7,740 nucleotides of DNA from an uncultured Eubacteriales bacterium (GTDB taxonomy: Bacteria > Bacillota > Clostridia > Oscillospirales > Acutalibacteraceae): contig ONWP01000234.1 of NCBI GenBank assembly GCA_900321595.1, forward strand, positions 1 to 7,740. Reading direction: 5' to 3'. The notes beneath the pieces are model-generated. The model searched no databases. It was not told the DNA's origin and saw only the letters and a list, made by a program, of their open reading frames with translations. Positions 1 through 5,880 of the stretch are shown piece after piece. How positions within the stretch are numbered: position 1 is the stretch's first letter; each line of letters starts with the position of its first letter. Position numbers and translations under genes: made by a program.

Positions 1-602
1 CCGAACGCCTTCATGACAGAGGCCGTGATCATCACATACGGCAGGGACTGCAAAACAGTCGTGACGCGGATCCTGCCGCCGTCCGCCGCGCCGAACGCGA
101 GCATCAGTCCGGTTATGTACTGGGAGCTGACGTCGCCGCGAATGGAAACGGTTCTGTTTTTCAGCTTTCCGCAGAGCCGGATCGGGAAACCGTCTGTGTT
201 GACGGAAACGCCGTTCGCGGCAAGCAGCTCCGTCATAACAATCTGCGGCCGGGATGGAAGCGAACCGCTTCCGGTAAAGACGGCGTCAGCGCCGAGCGAC
301 GCCGCAACCGGCAGGAGAAAACGGATGGTCGAGCCGCTTTCGCCGCAGTCCAGCGTGACGCGGGATGTCGGCGCCTTCCGGATCGGTGTGATCGTGACAA
401 GCGCCGCGTCTTCCTTGATCCGGGCGCCCATCGCCTTCAGACAGCGTATGGTCGCGTCGATGTCGGCGTTTCTGTTGGGAAGACGGATCGTTGTTTCCCG
501 GTCGGCAAGCGCGGCCGCGATCAGCATCCGGTGCGCTTCCGATTTGCTGGTGATCGCCGGGACCGTACCGCCGCATCCCGCAGTGTTGATCGTGATATTC
601 AT
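1..602 (-). CDS. aroA: 3-phosphoshikimate 1-carboxyvinyltransferase (EPSP synthase), 3' end cut off by the window edge
   Basis: The enzyme joins phosphoenolpyruvate to shikimate-3-phosphate to give EPSP, the sixth step of the cytosolic shikimate pathway. Only the first 200 codons are present, against roughly 420-430 in the family, so the second half of the two-domain fold lies beyond base 1. Visible signatures are the substrate-binding SKSEAHR at residues 19-25 (Lys20, Ser21, Arg25), CGESGSTIRFLLP at 86-98 (the phosphoenolpyruvate/glyphosate-contact loop, with Gly90 retained), SLPSRP at 114-119 and SSQ at 159-161, which matches the conserved Ser-Ser-Gln of the family. The start is the ATG at 602-600. 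It overlaps the aroB stop as ATGA, and a GAGG lies 10 nt upstream inside aroB, which suggests translational coupling. The reading frame is intact to the edge. The family assignment is secure; catalytic residues of the C-terminal half cannot be checked here. Confidence 0.95.
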   Translation of the reverse strand, partial: MNITINTAGCGGTVPAITSKSEAHRMLIAAALADRETTIRLPNRNADIDATIRCLKAMGARIKEDAALVTITPIRKAPTSRVTLDCGESGSTIRFLLPVAASLGADAVFTGSGSLPSRPQIVMTELLAANGVSVNTDGFPIRLCGKLKNRTVSIRGDVSSQYITGLMLAFGAADGGRIRVTTVLQSLPYVMITASVMKAF

Positions 603-1657
603 GCGACGGCAGCCTCGATAAACGCGCGCAGATCAGCAAGCGTGATCTGTTTGACAACGCATTTGCCGATTTCTTCGACAACGAGAAGCCGGATGCCGTC
701 TGTCGTTCGTTTTTTGTCGCCGATCGCCGCGTCATACAGCGCCTGCGCGCTGTAATCCGTTGCCGTATCGAGTCCATGCCGGATCAGCAGGTTTTTCAGC
801 CGGTCGGTATAGTCCGTCTTCGCGTATCCCGTTCTGTAAAGCGCGCGGGATTCCAGAACCATGCCGATCCCGACCGCGCGGCCGTGGGGGATCTGAAAAT
901 TTGAGCATTTTTCGATCGCGTGCGCAAGCGTGTGCCCGAAGTTCAGGATCGCGCGCACGCCGGATTCCCGTTCGTCCTCCGATACGACCTCTGCTTTGAT
1001 CTCGACGCATCTGCGGATGATCGCTTCGATGGAGGTCTGCACGTCGCAGGTCTCGAGAAAACGGAAGAATTCCGCGTCCCGGATGACGCCGTATTTGATC
1101 ACCTCCGCCATGCCGTCGGCAAAGACGCCGGCGGGGAGCGTGCGCAGCGTATCCGGATCGCAAAGGACAAGATCCGGCTGATAGAACGCGCCGACAAGGT
1201 TTTTGCCCTGCGGTAGATTGACCGCGGTCTTGCCGCCGACAGACGCGTCAACGGCGGAAAGAAGCGTTGTCGGGATTTGAATGAACCGGATCCCGCGCTG
1301 GAAGCAGGCCGCGCAGAAGCCGCCCATATCGCCGGGGATCCCGCCGCCGAGCGTCACGATGTAATCGGATCTCGTCAGCTTTCGGTCGGCAAGAAAGGAC
1401 TGAATATCGCTGAACGTCGTCAGCGTTTTGCTTTCCTCTCCCGCGGGGAACGAATACAGCGCGGTTTTGAAGCCTGCGTTTGACAGCGACGTCAGCAGGG
1501 TATCACCGTAGAGAGAACGAACCGTATCGTCTGTGACGATCACTGCGCGGCAGGGCTTCGTGAGCTCCAAAAGCGAATCGCCGGCCTGCGCCAGCGCGCC
1601 GCGGGCGATCTTGACGTCGTAACGGCGGGTAGGGGTGTTGATCCGGATCGTCTGCAT
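599..1657 (-). CDS. aroB: 3-dehydroquinate synthase
   Basis: AroB converts DAHP to 3-dehydroquinate, the second shikimate-pathway step, using NAD+ and a divalent metal, usually zinc, in the cytosol. The 352-residue product has the normal length. It carries the nucleotide-binding GGGIPGD at residues 104-110, the block IPTTLLSAVDASVGGKT at 128-144, ADGMAEVIKYG at 180-190, LNFGHTLAHAIE at 238-249 and HGRAVGIGM at 258-266. By comparison with characterised enzymes the metal ligands should be Glu185, His242 and His258, with His246 as a further active-site histidine. All are present, so the enzyme is expected to be active. The start ATG at 1657 has a GAGGTG ribosome-binding site that overlaps the tyrA stop codon, with 8 nt between the two genes. 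The end overlaps the aroA start as ATGA. It is the middle gene of a tyrA-aroB-aroA transcription unit. Nothing abnormal was seen. Confidence 0.97.
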   Translation of the reverse strand: MQTIRINTPTRRYDVKIARGALAQAGDSLLELTKPCRAVIVTDDTVRSLYGDTLLTSLSNAGFKTALYSFPAGEESKTLTTFSDIQSFLADRKLTRSDYIVTLGGGIPGDMGGFCAACFQRGIRFIQIPTTLLSAVDASVGGKTAVNLPQGKNLVGAFYQPDLVLCDPDTLRTLPAGVFADGMAEVIKYGVIRDAEFFRFLETCDVQTSIEAIIRRCVEIKAEVVSEDERESGVRAILNFGHTLAHAIEKCSNFQIPHGRAVGIGMVLESRALYRTGYAKTDYTDRLKNLLIRHGLDTATDYSAQALYDAAIGDKKRTTDGIRLLVVEEIGKCVVKQITLADLRAFIEAAVA

Positions 1658-1661
1658 AATG

Positions 1662-1668
1662 CACCTCA
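1662..1668 (-). promoter_or_regulatory. Ribosome-binding site of aroB overlapping the tyrA stop
   Basis: On the minus strand the sequence reads TGAGGTG, then CATT, then the aroB ATG. The TGA is the tyrA stop codon, and GAGGTG is the Shine-Dalgarno site. Termination on tyrA therefore takes place on the aroB ribosome-binding site, which favours coupled translation of the two enzymes. Confidence 0.8.
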
Positions 1669-2514
1669 GTTTCTGTATGAGTCGCCGTCGATCGCCTCTT
1701 TGCGTTCCCGTCCTTCACGCAGCAGCGCTTTCAGGGTGTCGCGGTCTTCGGCGGCCAGAGCTTTTTGATATTTTACCAAATTGGAAATGTATTCGTCAAG
1801 CTGTGAAAGCAGGTTTTCACGATTGTCCAGAAACAGCTCCGTCCACATCTGTTCGTTCAGCTTCGCGACACGCGTCAGATCTCTGTAGCTTCCGGCTGAA
1901 AAACCGGAATGGATCGAAGCCGCTTCATTTTTGACAAAACAGTTGGAAACGATGTGGCACAGCTGCGAAGTGTACGCGATGATCACGTCGTGCTCCTGCG
2001 GCGTAGACATCTGAATGTTTGTAAAGCCGATCGACCGGAAAAGCTCGCTGATGCGCTTGACTTTTCCGTAGGGAACGTCGTCGCCGGGGCACATGACGAA
2101 CGAGGCCTTCTGAAACAGATCGGCCGTCGCGTAGGCGAAACCGGACATGTGCAGACCGGCCATCGGATGACAGCCGATAAACGTGAAGCCTTTTTCGCGG
2201 GCGAGCGGCTCGAGCGCGTCGCACACGATCCCTTTGACGCCGCAGCAGTCCACGACGATCGCGTCGCGGTCGATCATAGACGCGTGTTCCCGGACAAAGG
2301 AAATGCAAGCGCCGGGATAGACCGCAAGGATCAGCACGTCGCACCGGCCGATGTTGTCGCGCGTCAGTCTGCGGTCGACAACGCCGCGGGACAGCGCCTC
2401 TTCGAGAACGCCTGCGTCCAGATCATAGGCGAAAACACGGTGCGTCGTATACGCGCCGATCGCCTTGGCGATGGAGCCGCCGATGAGGCCCAGTCCAACA
2501 ATTCCGATGTGCAT
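1666..2514 (-). CDS. tyrA: Prephenate dehydrogenase, short form without ACT domain
   Basis: TyrA oxidatively decarboxylates prephenate to 4-hydroxyphenylpyruvate, the branch step to tyrosine. Arogenate as substrate cannot be excluded from sequence. The 282-residue product opens with a Rossmann glycine motif GLGLIGGS (7-14) followed by an acidic residue at the end of the second strand (Asp31), which favours NAD+ over NADP+. The family blocks GCHPMAG (114-120) and YTSQLCHIVSN (181-191, with the likely catalytic His187) follow. FSAGSYRDLTRVA (205-217) supplies the substrate-carboxylate arginines, and the C-terminal part is helical and hydrophilic. The chain stops where larger homologues, such as the Bacillus subtilis protein, add an ACT regulatory domain, so direct tyrosine feedback through ACT is unlikely. 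The start ATG has a strong GGGAGGGA site 6 nt upstream. It is the first gene of the leftward operon, with a promoter just upstream. Confidence 0.95.
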   Translation of the reverse strand: MHIGIVGLGLIGGSIAKAIGAYTTHRVFAYDLDAGVLEEALSRGVVDRRLTRDNIGRCDVLILAVYPGACISFVREHASMIDRDAIVVDCCGVKGIVCDALEPLAREKGFTFIGCHPMAGLHMSGFAYATADLFQKASFVMCPGDDVPYGKVKRISELFRSIGFTNIQMSTPQEHDVIIAYTSQLCHIVSNCFVKNEAASIHSGFSAGSYRDLTRVAKLNEQMWTELFLDNRENLLSQLDEYISNLVKYQKALAAEDRDTLKALLREGRERKEAIDGDSYRN

Positions 2515-2520
2515 AGCGAG

Positions 2521-2528
2521 TCCCTCCC
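2521..2528 (-). promoter_or_regulatory. Ribosome-binding site of tyrA
   Basis: The minus strand reads GGGAGGGA, then six bases (CTCGCT), then the tyrA ATG. This purine-rich site is the strongest in the aro operon and fixes the tyrA start. Confidence 0.85.
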
Positions 2529-2550
2529 ATTTGATTGAGGCTGTAACCTG

Positions 2551-2579
2551 AGTTTAGCACGTCTCAGAGAAAAAGTCAA
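2551..2579 (-). promoter_or_regulatory. Sigma-A promoter of the tyrA-aroB-aroA operon
   Basis: Reading on the minus strand there is a -35 box TTGACT (2579-2574), a 17-bp spacer and a -10 box TAAACT (2556-2551) preceded by TGC, an extended -10 element. The start point is predicted near 2544, giving a leader of about 30 nt before the tyrA ATG. That leader is too short for a T-box riboswitch or a leader-peptide attenuator, so any control would have to act on initiation. The match in the boxes and spacing is seen directly; activity is inferred. Confidence 0.75.
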
Positions 2580-2594
2580 TCACTATATAGCGAT
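2579..2594. promoter_or_regulatory. 16-bp near-perfect palindrome, candidate operator
   Basis: The sequence ATCACTATATAGCGAT is symmetric around its centre in 7 of 8 base pairs; only the fourth pair from each end fails. It overlaps the first base of the tyrA -35 box and lies about 36 bp upstream of the rightward -35 box, between two divergent promoters. The symmetry and position suit a site for a dimeric DNA-binding protein, but I do not recognise it as a known operator. AT-rich palindromes can occur by chance. Confidence 0.4.
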
Positions 2595-2629
2595 GTAGTA
2601 AAAAATCGTGGTTTTCTATGTGACAGCGG

Positions 2630-2657
2630 TTGATTTCCTTTAAAAATATGTTAAAAT
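2630..2657 (+). promoter_or_regulatory. Sigma-A promoter of the YwqG-like/phosphoesterase/MATE unit
   Basis: The -35 box is TTGATT (2630-2635), the spacer is 16 bp, and the -10 box is TAAAAT (2652-2657), preceded by TGT as an extended -10 element. The start point would fall near 2664, giving a leader of about 23 nt before the ATG at 2687. It is the only good rightward promoter I see before 5818. Confidence 0.65.
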
Positions 2658-2676
2658 CAGTGAGAATAAAAGAAAC

Positions 2677-2683
2677 AGGTGAG
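2677..2683 (+). promoter_or_regulatory. Ribosome-binding site that decides the start of the YwqG-like gene
   Basis: AGGTGAG lies 3 nt before the ATG at 2687 (5 nt counting from AGGTG). The reading frame is open further upstream to a TTG at 2630, but that TTG lies inside the -35 box and has no ribosome-binding site, so 2687 is the better start. Confidence 0.75.
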
Positions 2684-2686
2684 TAT

Positions 2687-3319
2687 ATGGCTATCATACA
2701 AAAGGGTGAAACTGTTTATCTCATACCCGCGCGAGACGATCCGAATGTCTGCGGCTGCCGGTTTTTCGGCGCGCCGGATCTGCCGGAGGATTTTCAGTGG
2801 CCCGTCGATATGGACGGATATGATATGGAGTTTCTCTGTCAGATCCACGCGAAGGAGCTGCACGCGGTCAATCCGGCATTTCCTGAGACCGGTATGCTGT
2901 GGTTCTTCGGCTGCGCGGCGTCCCTGATGGGCGAAGCGGACGCGCCTGCCTTTGTGCCAGGGTATCAGCAGGACGGCATGATCGCAGTCCGGTACGCGCC
3001 ATGTCGGGACGGCGAGCTTCTGAAGGGGGACATTGTGGACGAAAACGGCGATCCAGCGGGCTTCGCGCCGATCGGGATCCGGCTGTCTCTCAATGAGGAT
3101 GACTGCGCGGAAAGCCGTCACTCCATGCTCGGCGGCAAACCCGATGACGGCGCGGACGCGCCGGATGACGAGGTTCTGCTGCTCTGTCTGGATTCCTTCG
3201 CCGGCGAGGACGTGGAATTCACGATCCCGGACGGCGGGTATCTTTACTTTTTGATTCCGGATGCGGATCTTGCGGCGCGCCGTTTTGACCGCGTTCGCGC
3301 GTTTTTGGCGGTAGAATGA
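2687..3319 (+). CDS. YwqG-family (DUF1963) protein of unknown function
   Basis: This 210-residue soluble protein resembles the YwqG/DUF1963 family, whose biochemical role is not established. The family pattern is visible in order: an N-terminal FFGAPDLPEDFQWP block (about residues 25-38), then LCQIHAKEL (about 49-57), then GMLWFFG (about 67-73). A central variable part is followed by SMLGGKPDD (about residues 145-153), which matches the conserved S-x-LGG-x-P region. The C-terminus is DGGYLYFLIPDADLAARRFDR. There is no signal peptide or membrane segment, and the protein is strongly acidic. The start at 2687 is chosen from the AGGTGAG site and the promoter upstream. Its stop overlaps the next start as ATGA, so it is translated together with the phosphoesterase. 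YwqG-like genes often appear as scattered singletons; a link to its neighbours' function is not known. Confidence 0.8.
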   Translation: MAIIQKGETVYLIPARDDPNVCGCRFFGAPDLPEDFQWPVDMDGYDMEFLCQIHAKELHAVNPAFPETGMLWFFGCAASLMGEADAPAFVPGYQQDGMIAVRYAPCRDGELLKGDIVDENGDPAGFAPIGIRLSLNEDDCAESRHSMLGGKPDDGADAPDDEVLLLCLDSFAGEDVEFTIPDGGYLYFLIPDADLAARRFDRVRAFLAVE

Positions 3320-4440
3320 TGGAAGCGTTGAGATTCAGACAGGACGGGACGTTTACGATCCTGCAGATGAGCGATGTGCAGGATCTTCTGTGGCTGAGAC
3401 CTGCCATGCGCCGCATGATGGAGCAGGCCTGTGACAAAGTCAAGCCGGATCTGATCGTCTACACAGGCGACAATCTGCTTGGCAATCACGTGAACGACCG
3501 CAGGTTTTTCGGAAAGCATCGTTATACCCCGGCGCAGCAGCTGGAGGTGATCCGCAAAACGCTGGATAAGGTGTTCCGGATCCCGGAGCTGCGCGGCATT
3601 CCGTTCGCGGTGATCTTCGGCAATCATGACGACCGCAACGACGTGACAAAGGAACAGCAGTGCGAGATCTTTCGTTCGTATCTGTGCAACCGCGGGAACG
3701 AGGTCAGTGAAGCGCCGGTCGGCAACTACGTCCTGCCGGTGTACGGCAGCGACGGGAAGACAAAGAAGCTCGCGATCTACATGGTCGATACCGCCCGGTA
3801 TGACCGCGAAAAGGACGAATGCTATGAATCGGTCACGCCGGAGCAGGTCGCGTGGTTCCGCGCGGAGGCGGATCAAAACCGCGGCGTGGACGCGATCATG
3901 TTCCTGCATATTCCGCTTGCGGAGATCCGTTACTTTACAAAGGAAACCGACGCGTTTGACGGCGTCAAAGGGGCGGGCGGCAAGTATTACTGCCTGGATC
4001 CGGACAAGGCGGAAGGCGTGCTGGGGGAGGATGTCTCCCCGGTATCGGAGGAAAACGGCTTTTTTGACGCGATCCGCGCCTGCGGCGACGTGCGCGCGAT
4101 CGTTTCCGGTCATGACCATGTGAATGATTTTGAGGGAACGCTTGACGGCGTTCGATTCATCGCGTCGCCGGGCTGCTCCTTCCGCAGCTACGGCAGCGAC
4201 GCGCGCGGTATGCCGGTCTTCACGTTCCGGGAAGACGATCCCGGCGCGTTCACAAAACGAGTCGTCCGGTATCCGGAGCTGTGCGGCACAGACGCGGGCG
4301 CGCGGCTTCGCTATCTGCTGGACGCGGATGAAAAGGTGCCGCAGAAGATCGCGCTGCTTGGCGCGGCGGCAGTGGTCGGCGCGACGGCTGCAGGCGTAGG
4401 CGCGCGTCAGCTGATGAAGATTGTCAGAAAACGGAAGTAA
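3316..4440 (+). CDS. Calcineurin-like metallophosphoesterase with C-terminal hydrophobic tail
   Basis: This 374-residue protein is a predicted two-metal phosphatase or phosphodiesterase of the calcineurin-like superfamily, nearest in pattern to Dcr2/purple-acid-phosphatase-like proteins. The five metal motifs are in order: SDVQD (19-23), GDN (51-53), GNHD (102-105), an isolated His198 in FLHIP, and GHDH (265-268). The first motif is D-x-Q instead of D-x-H; I believe this occurs in clostridial relatives, so it need not mean loss of activity. There is no signal peptide. Residues about 345-363 form one hydrophobic alanine/glycine/valine-rich segment, followed by the basic end KIVRKRK, which suggests a C-terminal membrane tail with the catalytic domain in the cytoplasm. 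The start is either of two adjacent ATGs (3316 or 3319) with only a weak purine site, so translation probably depends on coupling to the upstream gene. The substrate is unknown. Confidence 0.85.
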   Translation: MMEALRFRQDGTFTILQMSDVQDLLWLRPAMRRMMEQACDKVKPDLIVYTGDNLLGNHVNDRRFFGKHRYTPAQQLEVIRKTLDKVFRIPELRGIPFAVIFGNHDDRNDVTKEQQCEIFRSYLCNRGNEVSEAPVGNYVLPVYGSDGKTKKLAIYMVDTARYDREKDECYESVTPEQVAWFRAEADQNRGVDAIMFLHIPLAEIRYFTKETDAFDGVKGAGGKYYCLDPDKAEGVLGEDVSPVSEENGFFDAIRACGDVRAIVSGHDHVNDFEGTLDGVRFIASPGCSFRSYGSDARGMPVFTFREDDPGAFTKRVVRYPELCGTDAGARLRYLLDADEKVPQKIALLGAAAVVGATAAGVGARQLMKIVRKRK

Positions 4441-4446
4441 AGGGAG
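4441..4446 (+). promoter_or_regulatory. Ribosome-binding site that decides the MATE start
   Basis: AGGGAG begins directly after the phosphoesterase TAA and sits 4 nt before the ATG at 4451. The frame is open back to an ATG at 4421 inside the phosphoesterase gene, but that ATG has no such site and would add ten hydrophilic residues not typical of the family. Confidence 0.75.
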
Positions 4447-4450
4447 CTCC

Positions 4451-5815
4451 ATGAAGAAACACAACTTTGATTCCTACTTCTACGGAACCTTTTTCCGCCT
4501 GTCCGGCGTGATCATCCTGCAGAATCTGCTGATCTACAGCGTTAATCTCGCCGACAATATCATGATCGGCCGATACAGCGAGGTCGCGATGAACGGCGTA
4601 TCCCTCGCGAATCAGATCCAGTTTCTGCTGCAGATGCTCGCGCTTGGTACGTCCAACGGGATGAGCGTGCTTGCCGCGCAGTACTGGGGCAAACGCAGTA
4701 CGGAGCCGATCAAGAAGATCTTTGCCGCGGCAAACTGGTTCGCTGTGACCGCGAGCCTGGCGCTTTCCGTCTTTGTGATCGCGTTTCCGCAGACCGCGCT
4801 CGGGCTGCTGACCGATAAACAGGACGCGATCGAAGAGGGCAGCAAGTACATCGTGATCATGGGCTTTACCTACTGCATTTACGCGGTGACGAATCTGCTG
4901 CTGGGCATGCTGCGCAGTGTGGAGACCGTTCACATCGGTTTTATCGTGACGGCGGTATCGCTCGTGATCAATGTCAGTCTGAACTATATCCTGATCTTCG
5001 GCAAGTTCGGCGCGCCGGAGCTCGGCGTGCGCGGCGCCGCGTTCGCGACGGTTACGAGCCGCGTCGCGGAGCTGGTGATCGTCTGCGTCTACGTCTTTGC
5101 GGTCGATAAAAAGATCCGGCTCAAACCGGCGGATCTGTTCCGCACGGATCGCACCTATATGCGCGATTTCCTGAAGACCGGACTGCCGCTGATCGGCTCG
5201 AATGTCTCCTGGGGGATCGCGATGAGCGTGCAGACTGCGATCCTCGGCCGGCTGGATTCGCCTTACGTGCTTGGCGCGAACAATATCGCGACGACGCTGT
5301 TCCAGGTGGCGAGCGTCCTGTATACCTCCATCAGCAACGCATCGAGCGTGCTGATTGGCAAAACCGTCGGCGAGGGCGATGTGCCGCGCGTGAAACGATA
5401 CGCGAAACGCATGCAGGTGCTGTTTTTGATCTTCGGCCTGGTGTCCTCAGCCATCATGCTGGTGACGTCGCGGCGCGTGATCGCTCTTTATAACGTTTCC
5501 GACGGAACGGCGGCGCTTGCCCGTACATTCATCCTGATCCTGAGTGTTACGATCATCGGCTCCAGCTATGAAGCGCCCTGTCTGTGCGGGATCGTGTCCG
5601 GCGGCGGACAGACGAATTTCGTCCTGATCAACGACCTGATCTGGATGTGGGGCATCATTCTGCCGATGGCTGTCCTGTCCGCGTTTGTATTCCACTGGCC
5701 GATCCCGGTGACGTTTTTTATCCTGAAAGCGGATCAGATCACGAAATGCGCCGTCGCGGTCGTCAAGGTCAACCGGTTCCGCTGGATCCGTGATCTGACG
5801 CGGGACGCCGCATGA
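4451..5815 (+). CDS. MATE-family multidrug/cation efflux transporter
   Basis: This 454-residue integral membrane protein has the size and roughly twelve hydrophobic segments expected of MATE (multi-antimicrobial extrusion) antiporters, which export organic cations or metabolites in exchange for Na+ or H+. Family features include the first-helix region with VNLADNIMIGR (31-41), followed by AMNGVSLANQIQF. The loop AAQYWGKR (75-82) and the segment LNYILIFGKFGAPELGVRGA (177-196) also match, as does the second-half repeat TGLPLIGSNVSWG (243-255). A charged loop near residues 219-240 separates the halves. The start is 4451, chosen from the AGGGAG site. It lies 10 nt after the phosphoesterase stop and so belongs to the same transcript. 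No terminator hairpin follows its stop; instead a new promoter begins two bases later. The substrate cannot be read from the sequence, and a specific drug-resistance role should not be assumed. Confidence 0.92.
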   Translation: MKKHNFDSYFYGTFFRLSGVIILQNLLIYSVNLADNIMIGRYSEVAMNGVSLANQIQFLLQMLALGTSNGMSVLAAQYWGKRSTEPIKKIFAAANWFAVTASLALSVFVIAFPQTALGLLTDKQDAIEEGSKYIVIMGFTYCIYAVTNLLLGMLRSVETVHIGFIVTAVSLVINVSLNYILIFGKFGAPELGVRGAAFATVTSRVAELVIVCVYVFAVDKKIRLKPADLFRTDRTYMRDFLKTGLPLIGSNVSWGIAMSVQTAILGRLDSPYVLGANNIATTLFQVASVLYTSISNASSVLIGKTVGEGDVPRVKRYAKRMQVLFLIFGLVSSAIMLVTSRRVIALYNVSDGTAALARTFILILSVTIIGSSYEAPCLCGIVSGGGQTNFVLINDLIWMWGIILPMAVLSAFVFHWPIPVTFFILKADQITKCAVAVVKVNRFRWIRDLTRDAA

Positions 5816-5817
5816 CG

Positions 5818-5846
5818 TTGACAATTGTGCGGATACGCGATATAAT
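5818..5846 (+). promoter_or_regulatory. Perfect-consensus sigma-A promoter upstream of the flippase gene
   Basis: TTGACA (5818-5823), a 17-bp spacer and TATAAT (5841-5846) match the housekeeping consensus at all twelve positions with ideal spacing. The -35 box begins two bases after the MATE stop. The predicted start near 5853 leaves a leader of about 28 nt, with GGAGAT at 5871-5876 as the ribosome-binding site. I see no palindrome or other operator in the 65-bp gap. Confidence 0.9.
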
Positions 5847-5880
5847 AAAAAGGTAATTCTCACGCTATTCGGAGATCGTT

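Noticed and set aside
13..621. 202-codon plus-strand open frame opposite aroA
   Set aside because: The minus strand encodes the conserved EPSP synthase motifs in an intact frame; the plus-strand product is rich in Ser, Arg and Ala and matches nothing.
1909..2538. 209-codon plus-strand open frame opposite tyrA
   Set aside because: It is antisense to a well-conserved prephenate dehydrogenase and shows shadow-type composition without any known domain.
2630..2686. Upstream extension of the YwqG-like protein from a TTG start at 2630
   Set aside because: The TTG lies within the predicted -35 box and lacks a ribosome-binding site, while the ATG at 2687 has one and fits the family's N-terminus.
2515..2686. 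T-box riboswitch or attenuator upstream of tyrA
   Set aside because: The gap is too short, there is no terminator hairpin with a T-run on the minus strand, and a good promoter lies about 35 nt from the start codon.
3244..4464. 406-codon open frame on the minus strand opposite the phosphoesterase
   Set aside because: It is rich in Arg, His and Gln with no recognisable domain. It lies antisense to a gene with clear metal-binding motifs and is explained by GC-biased third positions that remove stop codons from the opposite strand.
5816..5880. Rho-independent terminator between the MATE and flippase genes
   Set aside because: No GC-rich hairpin followed by a T-run is visible; the gap is filled by the consensus promoter and leader.
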